In this document: positions 26,460-37,698 of the stretch, piece after piece
Layout: every line of letters starts with the position of its first letter
How positions within the stretch are numbered: position 1 is the stretch's first letter
Translations under genes and position numbers: made by a program
Notes under the pieces: generated by a model
Told to the model about the DNA's origin: nothing
The model's database searches: none
What the model saw: only the letters and a program-made list of their open reading frames with translations
Assembly: GCA_018350325.1 (NCBI GenBank)
Contig: JAEVLN010000007.1
Location: 2,347,856 to 2,411,855 of the forward strand
DNA from: Globodera rostochiensis
Taxonomy: Eukaryota > Nematoda > Chromadorea > Rhabditida > Heteroderidae
DNA length: 64,000 nt
Direction of reading: 5' to 3'

Positions 26460-28045
26460 GCTTATGTACCTCCATCAAATATAACCGGTTTCTTCGTCAC
26501 TTACATCGTTATTCCTTGCGCTATCTTCTGTTCGATCAGCAATCGCTTGCACATAATTGCGCTGGCTACAAATCGAGCGCATGCAGTGTTTTTTCCATTT
26601 CATTACAAACAAAAAATGACAAAAAGGTGTAAATAAGTTAATCTGCAATTTAATTTTAATCAATAATAATTATGGATAGGATTTATAGCATTGCTAAAAT
26701 CTCTAAAATAAAAAAGTCCAAAATAATTTCTATAAATGACCAAAATAGTTTCTAAAATGGACCATAGAGGTGTAAACTGGTCAAAAACATTTTTCCTATA
26801 TTTATTAATCAAAATTCATTTGTGTGATAACAATTTCAAATAAAAAACAATTCAGACTAAAATTTTAAAAAATCCCATTTTTTGGTTGGCAGAATTTTTA
26901 GCTTTGATAAAAGTCCATTTTTAGGCGCGCATTTTTCGGTGTTATTGCATTTTTCTTAAGGAATTTTTCAAAAAAGGCCAAAATAGTTTTTTTTTAAAAT
27001 TATAGTTGCCTAGAAATAAAAAAACTATGAAATAGTTGCTAAAAACTCAATGTAAAACGATCGTTGTGATCTAATAACATGATTTTCGTGCTTTGCAGAG
27101 CAAGGCGCGTTCAGAAAAAAATTGTCTAAAAACTTGAAAATCTTATCCCTAATAATAAAGATCAATTAAGGCTTATTTTTGTTCAATGTGTGTTTATGCA
27201 TTTATTGTCCATCCCTATAACTTTTTACCTTTGTAAGTTAACATAATATATAATAAAATCAATTTAATAAATCTTTTAATTTTAAATAGATAATTTCAAG
27301 ACTCCCGCTTATTATACCGGGTCATATGTCATTGTTTCGTCGTTATTTTATGCTGCAATTGTGACAAAATTTGCATGGATCAAAGGTAGAAATAATAAAA
27401 GTTTCCCGACGCCCCCGGAGGGTGTCCGGGAAATGCGTCAGTGGAAAAAGCATCAGTGATTAGTAAAAGTCGAGAATTCGAGGGCTATTCGGGGGGCGTA
27501 GAACCCAAAGCTGACTTTCATTTCAGACTCCGAACAAAAATTCGATTACTGAATCATACTTCACCTATTCTGACTAATTTAATCACTGACGTATTTTTCA
27601 AGAGCTAAAAATTCTGCCAACCAAAAAATGGGATTTTTTAAAATTTTAGTCTGAATTGTTTTTTATTTGAAATTGTTATCACACAAATGAATTTTGATTA
27701 ATAAATATAGGAAAAATGTTTTTGACCAGTTTACACCTCTATGGTCCATTTTAGAAACTATTTTGGTCATTTATAGAAATTATTTTGGACTTTTTTATTT
27801 TAGAGATTTTAGCAATGCTATAAATCCTATCCATAATTATTATTGATTAAAATTAAATTGCAGATTAACTTATTTACACCTTTTTGTCATTTTTTGTTTG
27901 TAATGAAATGGAAAAAACACTGCATGCGCTCGATTTGTAGCCAGCGCAATTATGTGCAAGCGATTGCTGATCGAACAGAAGATAGCGCAAGGAATAACGA
28001 TGTAAGTGACGAAGAAACCGGTTATATTTGATGGAGGTACATAAG
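26460..28045. repeat. Fold-back in left arm, 0.45-kb arms
   Basis: 26460-26915 is repeated in reverse complement at 27603-28045 with very few differences, with 0.7 kb between. The second arm is in the orientation of the right-arm sequence at about 53050-53490. It begins an inverted block inserted into the left arm. Confidence 0.8.
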
Positions 28046-28059
28046 CCGCCGCGCGTTCC

Positions 28060-30400
28060 CCCCCCGACGCCCCAGAAGCTTGAAAATAGGCCAAATGGTC
28101 GCTGAAGCAAAAATAAATTTGAATATAGCGCCTTTATTAAATACAGATCGATATTTTGGCGTTTCTGCGCTGAAATGTGCAAATTCATTACAATGTAATG
28201 CTTTGTTGGAATTGTCGCATCCAACCTTTATTTATCTCATTTTTTTATTCATTTATTTTAATAAAATTTATGTTCATGACTTTAGCCTTTTGTTTGGCAC
28301 AAGCAGCAGGGATGTCTTCCGTTCCGTATTCCATGTTTCCGTATCTTTTTTGGTTTGACACGGAAGACATCCCCCCAAGGTACAAATTATTAATCATATT
28401 CTGTCTCCTTCTTCCGACAACATTACAAATAGTGCAAAAATGCATTTAATCATAATTAGGGCCAAGCCAAAATAGCAATTATCATCAGCCTGAAATTGGC
28501 AACCGCTTTTCGTCTATTTTGACGTGTTGAACGCAATGCACAAAATTTTGGTTGATAAGAAACACTTCATTCATTCATTTGTTGGGCTGGCCTCTGTTTC
28601 AAATAACAGAAGAAAGTCGGGTTTTTTCTAATTTAAAAATGTTCAAAAAATTAATATTTCTTCGAAAATTGAAACGCTTTTTAAACTCGGTTTTCAATCA
28701 CTAACAAAAACTTATTCCGTATTAAAATTTATTTTACAATTGTTGAGCGGCCAAACTGTTTGATCCGACGACATTGACATTAATGTTCCGTATTTGTGTG
28801 TTGAGGCCAGCGTCGATGGCTGCATTTGTAGTTGTAAAGGGCCAAACTTTACCCAACAGCTGTCTACAGTTTGTGCGCATATCTTTGCATAATAACAATA
28901 AAAAGAGCTAAAAAATTTAGCAAAAATATTGTTGATTCACATTATAGGTATTCTGAAATTAGGAAACAATTTGGCGATGCTTTTCAGTAGGGTTGGTCTC
29001 CGATTCCTCGGGGGCGGGAAAGGTCGGGGACGAAACCCCGATTCATACCTTCCTTCACCCACCCTAATTAATTTTTTTAATAAAATTTTATATTCAATTT
29101 TGCTTGCCTCGTCAGCAACATAATTCAAATTTATAAAGAGTTGAACTGGGAAAAACAGTATTTTTCCAATGGGATCGCAGAGCATAAAGTCATTAAACCA
29201 TTTCAAATTACTTGCAGAAATATACGACATTTGACACATTGCCACAATTTGAATTGCGACGCAAGTCAAAGTTAGCCTCACACTGTCTTTGTCCGATGCC
29301 GAAGCCGCCACTTCGGTGCCCCAATTCCGATTATGAGCTGCAACAAATGGGCATTAATTGGAAATGGTTTAATGACTTTATGCTCTGCGACCCCATTGGA
29401 AAAATACTGTTTTTCCCAGTTCAACTCTTTATAAATTTGAATTATGTTGCTGACGAGGCAAGCAAAATTGAATATAAAATTTTATTAAAAAAATTTTGTT
29501 TCCTAATTTCAGAATACCTATAATGTGAATCAACAATATTTTTGCTAGATTTTTTAGCTCTTTTTATTGTTATTATGCAAAGATATGCGCACAAACTGTA
29601 GACAGCTGTTAGGTAAAGTTTGGCCCTTTACAACTGCAAAAGTTGCAGCCATCGACGCTGGCCTCAACACACAAATACGGAACATTAATGTCAATGTCGT
29701 CGGATCAAACAGTTTGGCCCCTCAACAATTGTAAAATTAATAGGAATAAGTTTTTGTTATTGATTGAAAACCGAGTTTAAAAAGCGTTACAATTTTCGAA
29801 GAAATATTAGTTTTTTGAACATTTTTAAATTAGAAAAAACCCGACTTTCTTCTGTTATTTGAAACAGAGGCCAGCCCAACAAATGAATGAATGAAGTGTT
29901 TCTTATCAACCAAAATTTTGTGCATTGCGTTCAACACGTCAAAATAGACGAAAAGCGGTTGCCAATTTCAGGCTGATGATAATTGCTATTTTGGCTTGAC
30001 CCTAATTATGATTAAATTCATTTTTGCACTATTTGTAATGTTGTCGGAAGAAGGAGACAGAAAATGATTAATAATTTGTACCTTGGGGGGATGTCTTCCG
30101 TGTCAAACCAAAAAAGATACGGAAACATGGAATACGGAACGAAGACATCCCTGCTGCTTGTGCCAAACAAAAGGCTAAAGTCATGAACATAAATTTTATT
30201 AAAATAAATGAATAAAAAAATGAGATAAATAAAGGTTGGATGCGACAATTCCAACAAAGCATTACATTGTAATGAATTTGCACATTTCAGCGCAGAAACG
30301 CCAAAATATCGATCTGTATTTAATAAAGGCGCTATATTCAAATTTATTTTTGCTTCAGCGACCATTTGGCCTATTTTCAAGCTTCTGGGGCGTCGGGGGG
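28060..30400. repeat. Near-palindrome in left arm, 1.1-kb arms, 150-bp spacer
   Basis: 28060-29205 and 29356-30400 are reverse complements. The first arm is colinear with 49940-51080 on the same strand; the second is the proper inverted partner. The spacer holds the first half of receptor exon 5 on the minus strand. DNA of this form can extrude as a long hairpin. Confidence 0.8.
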
Positions 30401-30791
30401 GGGGGGGGAGTGGGGAGGGTGCCGATAGGCGCCGCCGAGAAAATTTTGAATTCCTTTGCATGCTAGCTGTTGGCGGGCCGCTAGCGCCCTTTCATTATTA
30501 AATTGGCGTTTTTTGGTCAAAAAAGTGAATTTTTGGTTTTAGAAACGAAATTCCAACAATAAAGATAATTTTATCAACAACCATTTTTGATCAAAAATGC
30601 ACTGCTAAAAAACGAAATAAAAATGCTTTTTGATATGCTGTTATCATAAAAATGAATTTTAGTCGTTTAATGTTGTGAATTAAATTTTGTTTTTTTGCCA
30701 ATTGCACTCCCTAATTTTGCGGCTTTTTAGGAACTATTTGCTTTGCTGGAGAGGTTGGGCAACCATCCTAGTAAAGAATAGGCAAAATGGT

Positions 30792-30858
30792 AACGCCGTT
30801 TGGGGCCCACGACCTCTACCGAATCCGTGGGCAACTCTTCCAACTGAGCTACCGGGGC
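30792..30858 (-). other. tRNA-like sequence (degenerate), left arm
   Basis: On the minus strand it begins GCCCCGGTAGCTCAGTTGGA, a good acceptor 5' half and A box. The T-arm region has lost the GGTTCGA B box (GTGGGCCCCAAACGG instead). It is a tRNA relic or SINE head, not a functional tRNA. Its partner is at 49478-49543. Confidence 0.5.
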
Positions 30859-31684
30859 GTCCCATTTGCCTTCTTCTTTATGGATGATCTTTTGCCACCA
30901 GCCTAGGCATTTTACCCGTCCACGTCCAACCGGCGGAATAACTCTCTCTTTCTTACATTATGTTTTCAAAAATAATGGTACACACCCCAAACCTTTGGTT
31001 TCATTCGAAAGATGTCTCTAGATGCTACATATAGTAGAACTAGCTTCTGGTGACACCGACTCAGCGGTTACAGCTCTTTAAAAATGTGGTTTCTGCCTTA
31101 ACGACCATAAAACGATTATGAGTGATATGGTGGGATGGCGCCTTGTGAAGGAGTTGGTCGGAGATATGAGACCCTCAGAGCCAACGAGGTACCGCCTGAA
31201 TCCAAACCCAAAGCCATGTTTGCGCATAAGGTGGTTTGTGTGGGGGAGGGGAATAGTTACTTATTGTGTTTAGAAAAATTAATACTCGCATTTAACGATT
31301 GTTAGACTTTAACTGGGGGTGTACGGGACCGGGCACAGTACTGAAGCGTCAACCCTGCGAGTGATTATGAGCCCACAAATAATTTTTGAAACATTTAAAA
31401 TGTCCGAAAAGTGTTCGAATTCGGGTCCGAGGGTCAAAATGGAGGTCCGATTTGGGTTATACGCCTCCGAATACTCCGAGAAACACCTTTTTAGCGCTTG
31501 AAAAAAATTGTTTGTTGTATTTTGACAAAAAGCTTATTCAAATGTTTAAAAGAGCATGTTTAAGTCTTAATGGTTCAGGCTAAAGCATTAGGAGATAGAA
31601 GTGAAATGAAAATTTTGATTACAACCAATTTTCATTGTCAATGTTTGTCGGTGCCACAATAATATTTTTGGTGGGCCCCAAACT

Positions 31685-32370
31685 GGTCGCGCCAACACGA
31701 GCGGATCCGCTAGCTTAGGCTTATAGCCTAAGACTCGTTGGGGATTCGGGGAAGTTTTGGCTTCGGTGGCAGGGCTCTCAAAATGCCCATCTTTTTATGG
31801 CAAATGCCATAATCTTAGAAATTTGTCATAATTTTTGCCACACTTGCCATAATTTAGAACTTTGTGAAGATTTCTCATTTTTAATCGAAAAATGTGAGAA
31901 TTCTTGAAAATAGTGCTCTTTGCTTCGTACAATTTGAAGTTGTTTATTCATTTCGATTTTTGGTAAATTTTTTAGAATTTTTGTTAAAAAAAAATTGCGC
32001 AAAATTTCAAAAATAGATTTAACCCATATTTTTTAAAAAACAACAAAAAAAAAATTATTTTATAAATTGAAAAAAAAATTCCCTACCCCCCCACAAACCT
32101 GTGATTTTTCATAAAGTTCCAAAAATTGTTGCCTTCGTTGGCTATTTATAGCTTCTTTGTTTATTTCAATTATCTTTATTCATTTTTGCGAAATAATTTA
32201 GGATTATTAGCATAAATTTTACATTAAGAGAAGCTTTTCACACATTTCGACATAATTTAGGAGTTTTATCACAAATTTTACTTTTGAAGAAATAGTATTA
32301 GAAAAAGAGAGAGACAGACAGACGGTGAGAGTAATTGAGCCAACCGACGCACCCTATCGAACAATTGTTA
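31685..32370 (+). repeat. 685-bp direct repeat, copy 1
   Basis: Begins GGTCGCGCCAACACGAGCGG and recurs nearly unchanged at 33352-34037, offset 1667 bp. It also matches the right arm in reverse (ending near 48648). The segment contains the palindromic word pair TTATGGCAAATGCCATAATC. Confidence 0.85.
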
Positions 32371-33350
32371 CTAATTTTTCATAAAGTTCCAAAAATTGTT
32401 GCCTTCGTTGGCTATTTATAGTCCTTAGTAAGGTACTTGGACTGTCCACGAAAGTGGATCAACAAATTTTGGAATTGTCTGACCGAAAGGTTGGACTTAA
32501 ATTAAAAATTTCTCGAAAACATAATAAAGCTTCTTTGTTTATTTCAATTATTTTTATTCATTTTTGGAAATGATTTAGGATTATTAGCATAAATTTTACA
32601 TTAAGAGAAGCTTGTCACACAATTTTCGACATAATTTAGGAGTTTTATCACAAATTTTACTTTTGAAGAAATAGTATTAGAAAAAGAGAGAGACAGACAG
32701 ACGGTGAGAGTAATTGAGCCAACCAACGCACCCTATCGAACAATTGTTACTAATTTTTCATAAAGTTCCAAAAATTGTTGCCTTCGTTGGCTATTTATAG
32801 TCCTTAGTAAGGTACTTGGACAGTCCACGAAAGTGGATCAACAAATTTTGGAATTGTCTGACCGAAAGGTTGGACTTAAATTAAAAATTTCTCGAAAACA
32901 TAATAAAGCTTCTTTGTTTATTTCAATTATTTTTATTCATTTTTGGAAATGATTTAGGATTATTAGCATAAATTTTACATTAAGAGAAGCTTGTCACACA
33001 ATTTTCGACATAATTTAGGAGTTTTATCACAAATTTTACTTTTGAAGAAATAGTATTAGAAAAAGAGAGAGACAGACAGACGGTGAGAGTAATTGAGCCA
33101 ACCAACGCACCCTATCGAACAATTGTTACTAATTTTTCATAAAGTTCCAAAAATTGTTGCCTTCGTTGGCTATTTATAGTCCTTAGTAAGGTACTTGGAC
33201 TGTCCACGAAAGTGGATCAACAAATTTTGGAATTGTCTGACCGAAAGGTTGGACTTAAATTAAAAATTTCTCGAAAACATAATAAAGCTTCTTTGTTTAT
33301 TTCAATTATTTTTATTCATTTTTGGAAATGATTTAGGATTATTAGCATAA
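32371..33350 (+). repeat. 379-bp tandem array, about 2.6 copies
   Basis: Units start with CTAATTTTTCATAAAGTTCC at 32371, 32750 and 33129. Each includes GAAGAAATAGTATTAGAAAA, AGAGAGAGACAGACAGACGG and ACGCACCCTATCGAACAATT, clearly related to the 108-bp satellite at 3.2-4.0 kb. Diverged single units lie at 43050-43150 and 47570-47890 on the other strand. Confidence 0.88.
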
Positions 33351-33351
33351 A

Positions 33352-34037
33352 GGTCGCGCCAACACGAGCGGATCCGCTAGCTTAGGCTTATAGCCTAAGA
33401 CTCGTTGGGGATTCGGGGAAGTTTTGGCTTCGGTGGCAGGGCTCTCAAAATGCCCATCTTTTTATGGCAAATGCCATAATCTTAGAAATTTGTCATAATT
33501 TTTGCCACACTTGCCATAATTTAGAACTTTGTGAAGATTTCTCATTTTTAATCGAAAAATGTGAGAATTCTTGAAAATAGTGCTCTTTGCTTCGTACAAT
33601 TTGAAGTTGTTTATTCATTTCGATTTTTGGTAAATTTTTTAGAATTTTTGTTAAAAAAAAATTGCGCAAAATTTCAAAAATAGATTTAACCCATATTTTT
33701 TAAAAAACAACAAAAAAAAAATTATTTTATAAATTGAAAAAAAAATTCCCTACCCCCCCACAAACCTGTGATTTTTCATAAAGTTCCAAAAATTGTTGCC
33801 TTCGTTGGCTATTTATAGCTTCTTTGTTTATTTCAATTATCTTTATTCATTTTTGCGAAATAATTTAGGATTATTAGCATAAATTTTACATTAAGAGAAG
33901 CTTTTCACACATTTCGACATAATTTAGGAGTTTTATCACAAATTTTACTTTTGAAGAAATAGTATTAGAAAAAGAGAGAGACAGACAGACGGTGAGAGTA
34001 ATTGAGCCAACCGACGCACCCTATCGAACAATTGTTA
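33352..34037 (+). repeat. 685-bp direct repeat, copy 2
   Basis: Second copy of 31685-32370, inserted after a truncated 379-bp unit. Together with the tandem array it suggests unequal exchange or replication slippage within the satellite. Confidence 0.85.
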
Positions 34038-34303
34038 CTAATTTTTCATAAAGTTCCAAAAATTGTTGCCTTCGTTGGCTATTTATAGTCCTAGTAAGGT
34101 ACTTGGACTGTCCACGAAAGTGGATCAACAAAATTCTTTACTGGTAGCACCGGATGGTTGCACAACAGTCGACAGCGAAGCGATCGATGTGAGATCGATA
34201 GATTACCAAGGGACCGGTCCCGATGAGGCTGTAAGGATGAGTGTTCCGCTGGTTGGTAGTGGACGGTTAAACGCCTACCCAGAAAGAAGGAGGCAAATGG
34301 AAC

Positions 34304-34375
34304 GCCCCGGTAAAACAGTTGGAAGAGCTGCCCACGGATTGGTGGAGGTTCGTGGGTTCGAGTCCCACCCGGGGT
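34304..34375 (+). tRNA. tRNA-like sequence, intact T arm, degenerate D arm
   Basis: A 72-nt span with 5' GCCCCGG able to pair with 3' CCGGGGT (one G-T pair). The T arm is perfect, GTGGG-TTCGAGT-CCCAC at 34352-34368, giving a consensus B box. The A-box part is decayed (TAAAACAGTTGGAAGAGC against TAGCTCAGTTGG in the other copies), and the anticodon arm does not give a clean 5-bp stem with a 7-nt loop. Most likely a tRNA pseudogene or SINE-derived copy; I assign no anticodon. Confidence 0.4.
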
Positions 34376-34792
34376 TACCATTTTGCCTATCTTTACTAAA
34401 TTTCGATGATTACTTTACCGGGTTAATTATAACAAAGGACCGTTAACTCGAATAAATCGAAGGTTTTAGAAAGACTGCTTTCAAAATCGTTAAAATGTAT
34501 GATATAACAAAGGAAAACAATAAATTCAAATACGCGCTGACTAACATTGACAAAAAACATTTTTTTAGAAAATTGCACTAAAATTATAAAATATGGCAAA
34601 ATTGCTTACCTTTTTGACGAGTCGGCATCACTTTGAAGTGTTGTCTGCATCGAGCACCACCCCTGCAGCAGCATTTACGTTCACAGCCGTCAAGCGTCTG
34701 TACTGTCTAAACGATTGTCTAAAATGGCATTTAAAAAAATTCTGCACAAAAAAAGGCAAAAACCTCAACTTTGCAAATCCCCCCACCAAAAA

Positions 34793-34864
34793 GTGAACGT
34801 CCGCCCCATTGCCCGTGTCCAGCAAATGCTTCATACCGCCGACCGAAGAATTTGGTTTTGGCAT
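34793..34864 (-). pseudogene. Orphan first exon of a BTB gene
   Basis: The minus strand reads [20 protein letters not shown] then ADVHFLVGG, the same start as the intact BTB-BACK-SPRY gene. The open frame then runs into unrelated sequence to 34628, with no standard donor where the paralogues splice. No other BTB exon is near. Confidence 0.65.
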
Positions 34865-34936
34865 TTACATAATTATATTTTTAAAAGCGTCTGGAAGAAA
34901 AATGAAATTAATCTTTCGCCCCCAGAAATGCAATAA

Positions 34937-36622
34937 AAATTGAAAATGTCCAAAAGCAAGCCCTAAAGATCTAATTTTTCTTGACTAATTAAAAAAAACG
35001 GATTTTCCTCCAAGAAAAAGAGGAGGGAGGATTTAAACTGAAATTTGGCTTTGTTTTAACTGCGAAAGACGTGAGTAAGTTATGTTGGAATACGCTGGGG
35101 CTATCAATGGCACAGTCAAATCGGAAGTAAGGGACAATTATAAGTCCGGACTTGAGGAACGACCGAGATTTCGATTGAGAATCTCGATCGTTCGTGTCCT
35201 AGACAATTATCAGCAAGAGAATGGACTTCCCAAGCAAGATGAAATGATCGGAGTGAATTATTTGCGGGACCAATAAATACAAATAAGTTGGTGGGGTTGA
35301 CGGACGAACAATTGTTTCATTTAACCATTATTTTACTCTCCCCTCACTCTCAATCTATTTTGTGCTTGTGGGCGGGGCTTTTCCTCATCGCCACCCCCGG
35401 GGAGTCGCCGCTGTTCTACCTCCGCTCTTCCTCAATAATCACTTATCGTCGGATCCGGTCCAAAATTCCTAAACCCAAAATCCGAAATTTTTGCATTATC
35501 GATGAAAAGGCGGCTTGTGACCATTATGAATTGACAAGTTTGGTTTTTCGTTTAACCGAAGACTTTTCAAAAATCGCCACTTTTGGTGATTTTTGAAAAC
35601 ATTCAAATTTATTATAACTCAATCACGTTCAATTTTCACTCTGAGTCTGTCCCCAAAAATCCGGGGTTTGCCCAAAAACCCGGATTCCGGACTCCGTTCG
35701 GATAAGTGATAAAACTTTGTCCTGAAATACGATAATTTTGATATTAAAACGATTATAAAAAAGCATATTTTGGTGTTTTGAGCATATTTCGAGCATATTT
35801 TGGCATTTTTGACCGAAAATTTGGAAACATAGACCTAAAATTCATCGATTTCTGACTGTTTTTAAAAAATAATTCATATTTAACGATAGCCTTTTAGTCA
35901 TTTTCGAAAAAAATCAATAAAAAAATAAACTCGCATAAAAATAAGGCAAAAAATGACTTAGAGCACTAAAATTGGCATTTTTCAGTGCATATTTCGGTAT
36001 ATTGGTGCATATTTTGGCCTTTTTTTGGCATTTTCAGCAGAATTATATTAAAAAAATTCAAAAACCTGAAAATAGGTAACAAAAAGGTCAAATAGGTAGA
36101 AAAATAGGTACCTAGGTAATAGGAAGAAAAAAGCCGTTATAGGTAAAAATAGTTATTATAAAGTCCATTCTAGGAGCTAGTTACGCACCCTGATTTAGAA
36201 TAATTAAGATGGATTTGAAGAAATTTGGTGGCCCCCCTCTCATTTTTGATCGATTACACTTGGGTGTAATCGGGTCTTTCGCTAATTGAGTAATGTGTGA
36301 CTTTTCAAAACAATTTTTCGATAGGGTGCGTTGATGTCCTAATTACTCTCGCCACCTTTGGTCATATATGATGATGACGGATGGTTGTTGCAAAAAATTT
36401 TTGGGAGCTGAGTACTTAATTATTTTGTTGTATAAACATACGACAAATCTCAATTAACAATCGCTTCAAAGATAATAAATAAGTCGGGGGAATTCGTTGG
36501 ATTTGTTTTTCACGAAAAAACATAATAAATTGATTAAAATGATTTGATCGACAAAGAAAAACAACAAAAACGACGGAAACCGTCAACAGCAAAATCCCAT
36601 AAATCCTCGGGGTTTTTACTTT
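34937..36622. other. No convincing gene; low-complexity transposon-like debris
   Basis: Short open frames only (for example 35082-35276). The words GCATATTTTGG and AATAGGTA recur at 35760-36170. A piece resembling the satellite core (rc of GCGAGAGTAATTAGGACATC) is at 36330-36360. Confidence 0.35.
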
Positions 36623-37453
36623 CTAAATGCCATCGGCGGTAATGTTGAGTTTAAAATTTGGGCCAAAATTCGCTTCAATTTTAGTGCCAGCATCGAACAA
36701 CGTAACGCACGGAAACAAATCGGCGGCCGAGTCGACACAAAAACCGGCAGTTCCTGCAAAAAACAAAATAAATTAATTAGAAAGATTTAAATGCAAAATA
36801 TTTTATGCATCCACAAAATCACTAAAGCCAAAATTATTAGGACTTAATAACATTTGATAAAATATTTTGCATTATTTTCTTACCCAAACGCTGTCCATTT
36901 TTTGTGTAAATGATTTGGCGAGTTGCCAAATCGACGCCGCAGCCGATGACGTCACCAACGCCAAACGAAGGCTTTCCCCAGTTGAAAGGAGCTTCTTTCC
37001 AGTGGGAACATCCCTCAACCATTTCACTCCAAATAGAGCCCTGGCTATCGTATCCGCAAGTGCCGTTGTACCACCCAACCGGGTTGTCAAATGGCATTTG
37101 TTTTGTCCCAAGTCCAATGGAAATAAAACTAAATATTAATAATGGTATCTCAAAAGCACAGCAATTGTTTATAAATTACCCTACCCTTCTTTCCCTGAGA
37201 TGGTCACTTCGTAGAAGAAAGGCCAAAATCCTTTTTTGGAATTGGCCGTTCAGCGAGCACAGAACGCTGCCCTGAAAAAGGTTTTTAATTCAAAAATTTC
37301 TTAACTAAAAATAAAATGTTTTAATCAAATTCTTAAACAGAATAATTTTTACCCCACTTTTTCCCAGTAAATTGGACAATCAATCGATCCGGCTCAATGA
37401 GCGCAAGTTCGTCGTGACATGCAGCGGAATTCCATTGATTTTGTTGTGTGATT
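36623..37453 (-). pseudogene. SPRY-domain pseudogene C
   Basis: Minus-strand exons about 37453-37353 ([20 protein letters not shown]), 37271 to about 37189, 37128-36884 ([20 protein letters not shown] and [20 protein letters not shown]) and 36753-36623 ([20 protein letters not shown], ending NITADGI). Compared with copies at 13.7 and 38.3 kb, one base is missing in exon 2 where the others read GIFYYEV, which breaks the frame. Upstream of exon 1 a Glu/Gln-rich stretch (EQAKLEQEN) is out of frame with it. The last two exons are nearly identical to those of the intact fusion gene at 44.5 kb, so this copy decayed recently. Confidence 0.75.
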
Positions 37454-37582
37454 AGCAGTGTTTTCCTGTTCCAGCTTGGCCTGTTCTATTCTAGAATTTA
37501 GAACAGCACAGGAACAGATTCAAAATCCTTGGAACAGGATGCAAATCCCTTAACAAATTGGATCAAAAATTCAAAAATTTTT

Positions 37583-37606
37583 CGGCGGTGCCTATCGGCA
37601 CCGCCG
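37583..37606. repeat. Perfect GATA-loop hairpin
   Basis: CGGCGGTGCC-TATC-GGCACCGCCG: a 10-bp perfect stem with loop TATC (GATA on the other strand). One of eleven family members; see the entry at 52643. Confidence 0.85.
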
Positions 37607-37698
37607 ACTCCCCCCTGTCAGTCGGCGTGGTCAAAATCGGTCGCGGTTTCGGCGATTTCCAAAATCTTAGTTGAGCTAAAATTTTGCAATTGTTTCAG

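Larger units (their letters stand above)
25931..29734 (+). pseudogene. Chemoreceptor-like 7TM GPCR, left-arm copy (broken)
   Basis: Exons 25931-26095, 26409-26626, 27171-27232 and 27290-27385 correspond one to one with the right-arm gene. In exon 2 the codon TTA of the right arm is TGA here (26430-26432), a stop inside the second transmembrane segment. Downstream, the first half of exon 5 is missing on this strand. Only the part from KWFNDFMLCDPIGKILFF onward remains (29356-29460), followed by the last exon at 29558-29734, which is open but has one extra codon. A complete copy of exons 5 and 6 lies on the opposite strand (29337-29120 and 28907-28734) in an inverted block. The copy cannot make a full receptor. 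Confidence 0.75.
25149..32680 (+). repeat. Left arm of giant inverted repeat
   Basis: From AGGGTTTTTAAAAGTCTCGG at 25149 this arm matches, in reverse complement and in order, the right arm that ends at 54845. Landmarks pair as follows: 25931-26095 with 54013-53849, 27171-27385 with 51857-51643, 29558-29734 with 50780-50607, 30792-30858 with 49543-49478, 31685 with about 48648. Differences are few per 100 bp. The left arm also carries an extra inverted block (27603-29337) and lacks the hAT element and the captured exon of the right arm. The inner end is vague because it runs into the 379-bp tandem array. Confidence 0.88.

Noticed and set aside
28177..28449. ORF with PYLFWFDTEDIPPRYKLLII, also at 50050-50322
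   Set aside because: Antisense to the receptor's 3' flank and built around an imperfect hairpin (GGATGTCTTCCGT and its inverse); duplication alone explains why it appears several times.
34063..34446. 127-codon ORF over the tRNA-like sequence
   Set aside because: Its coding character comes from the GC-rich tRNA relic and flanks; it begins inside the satellite unit.
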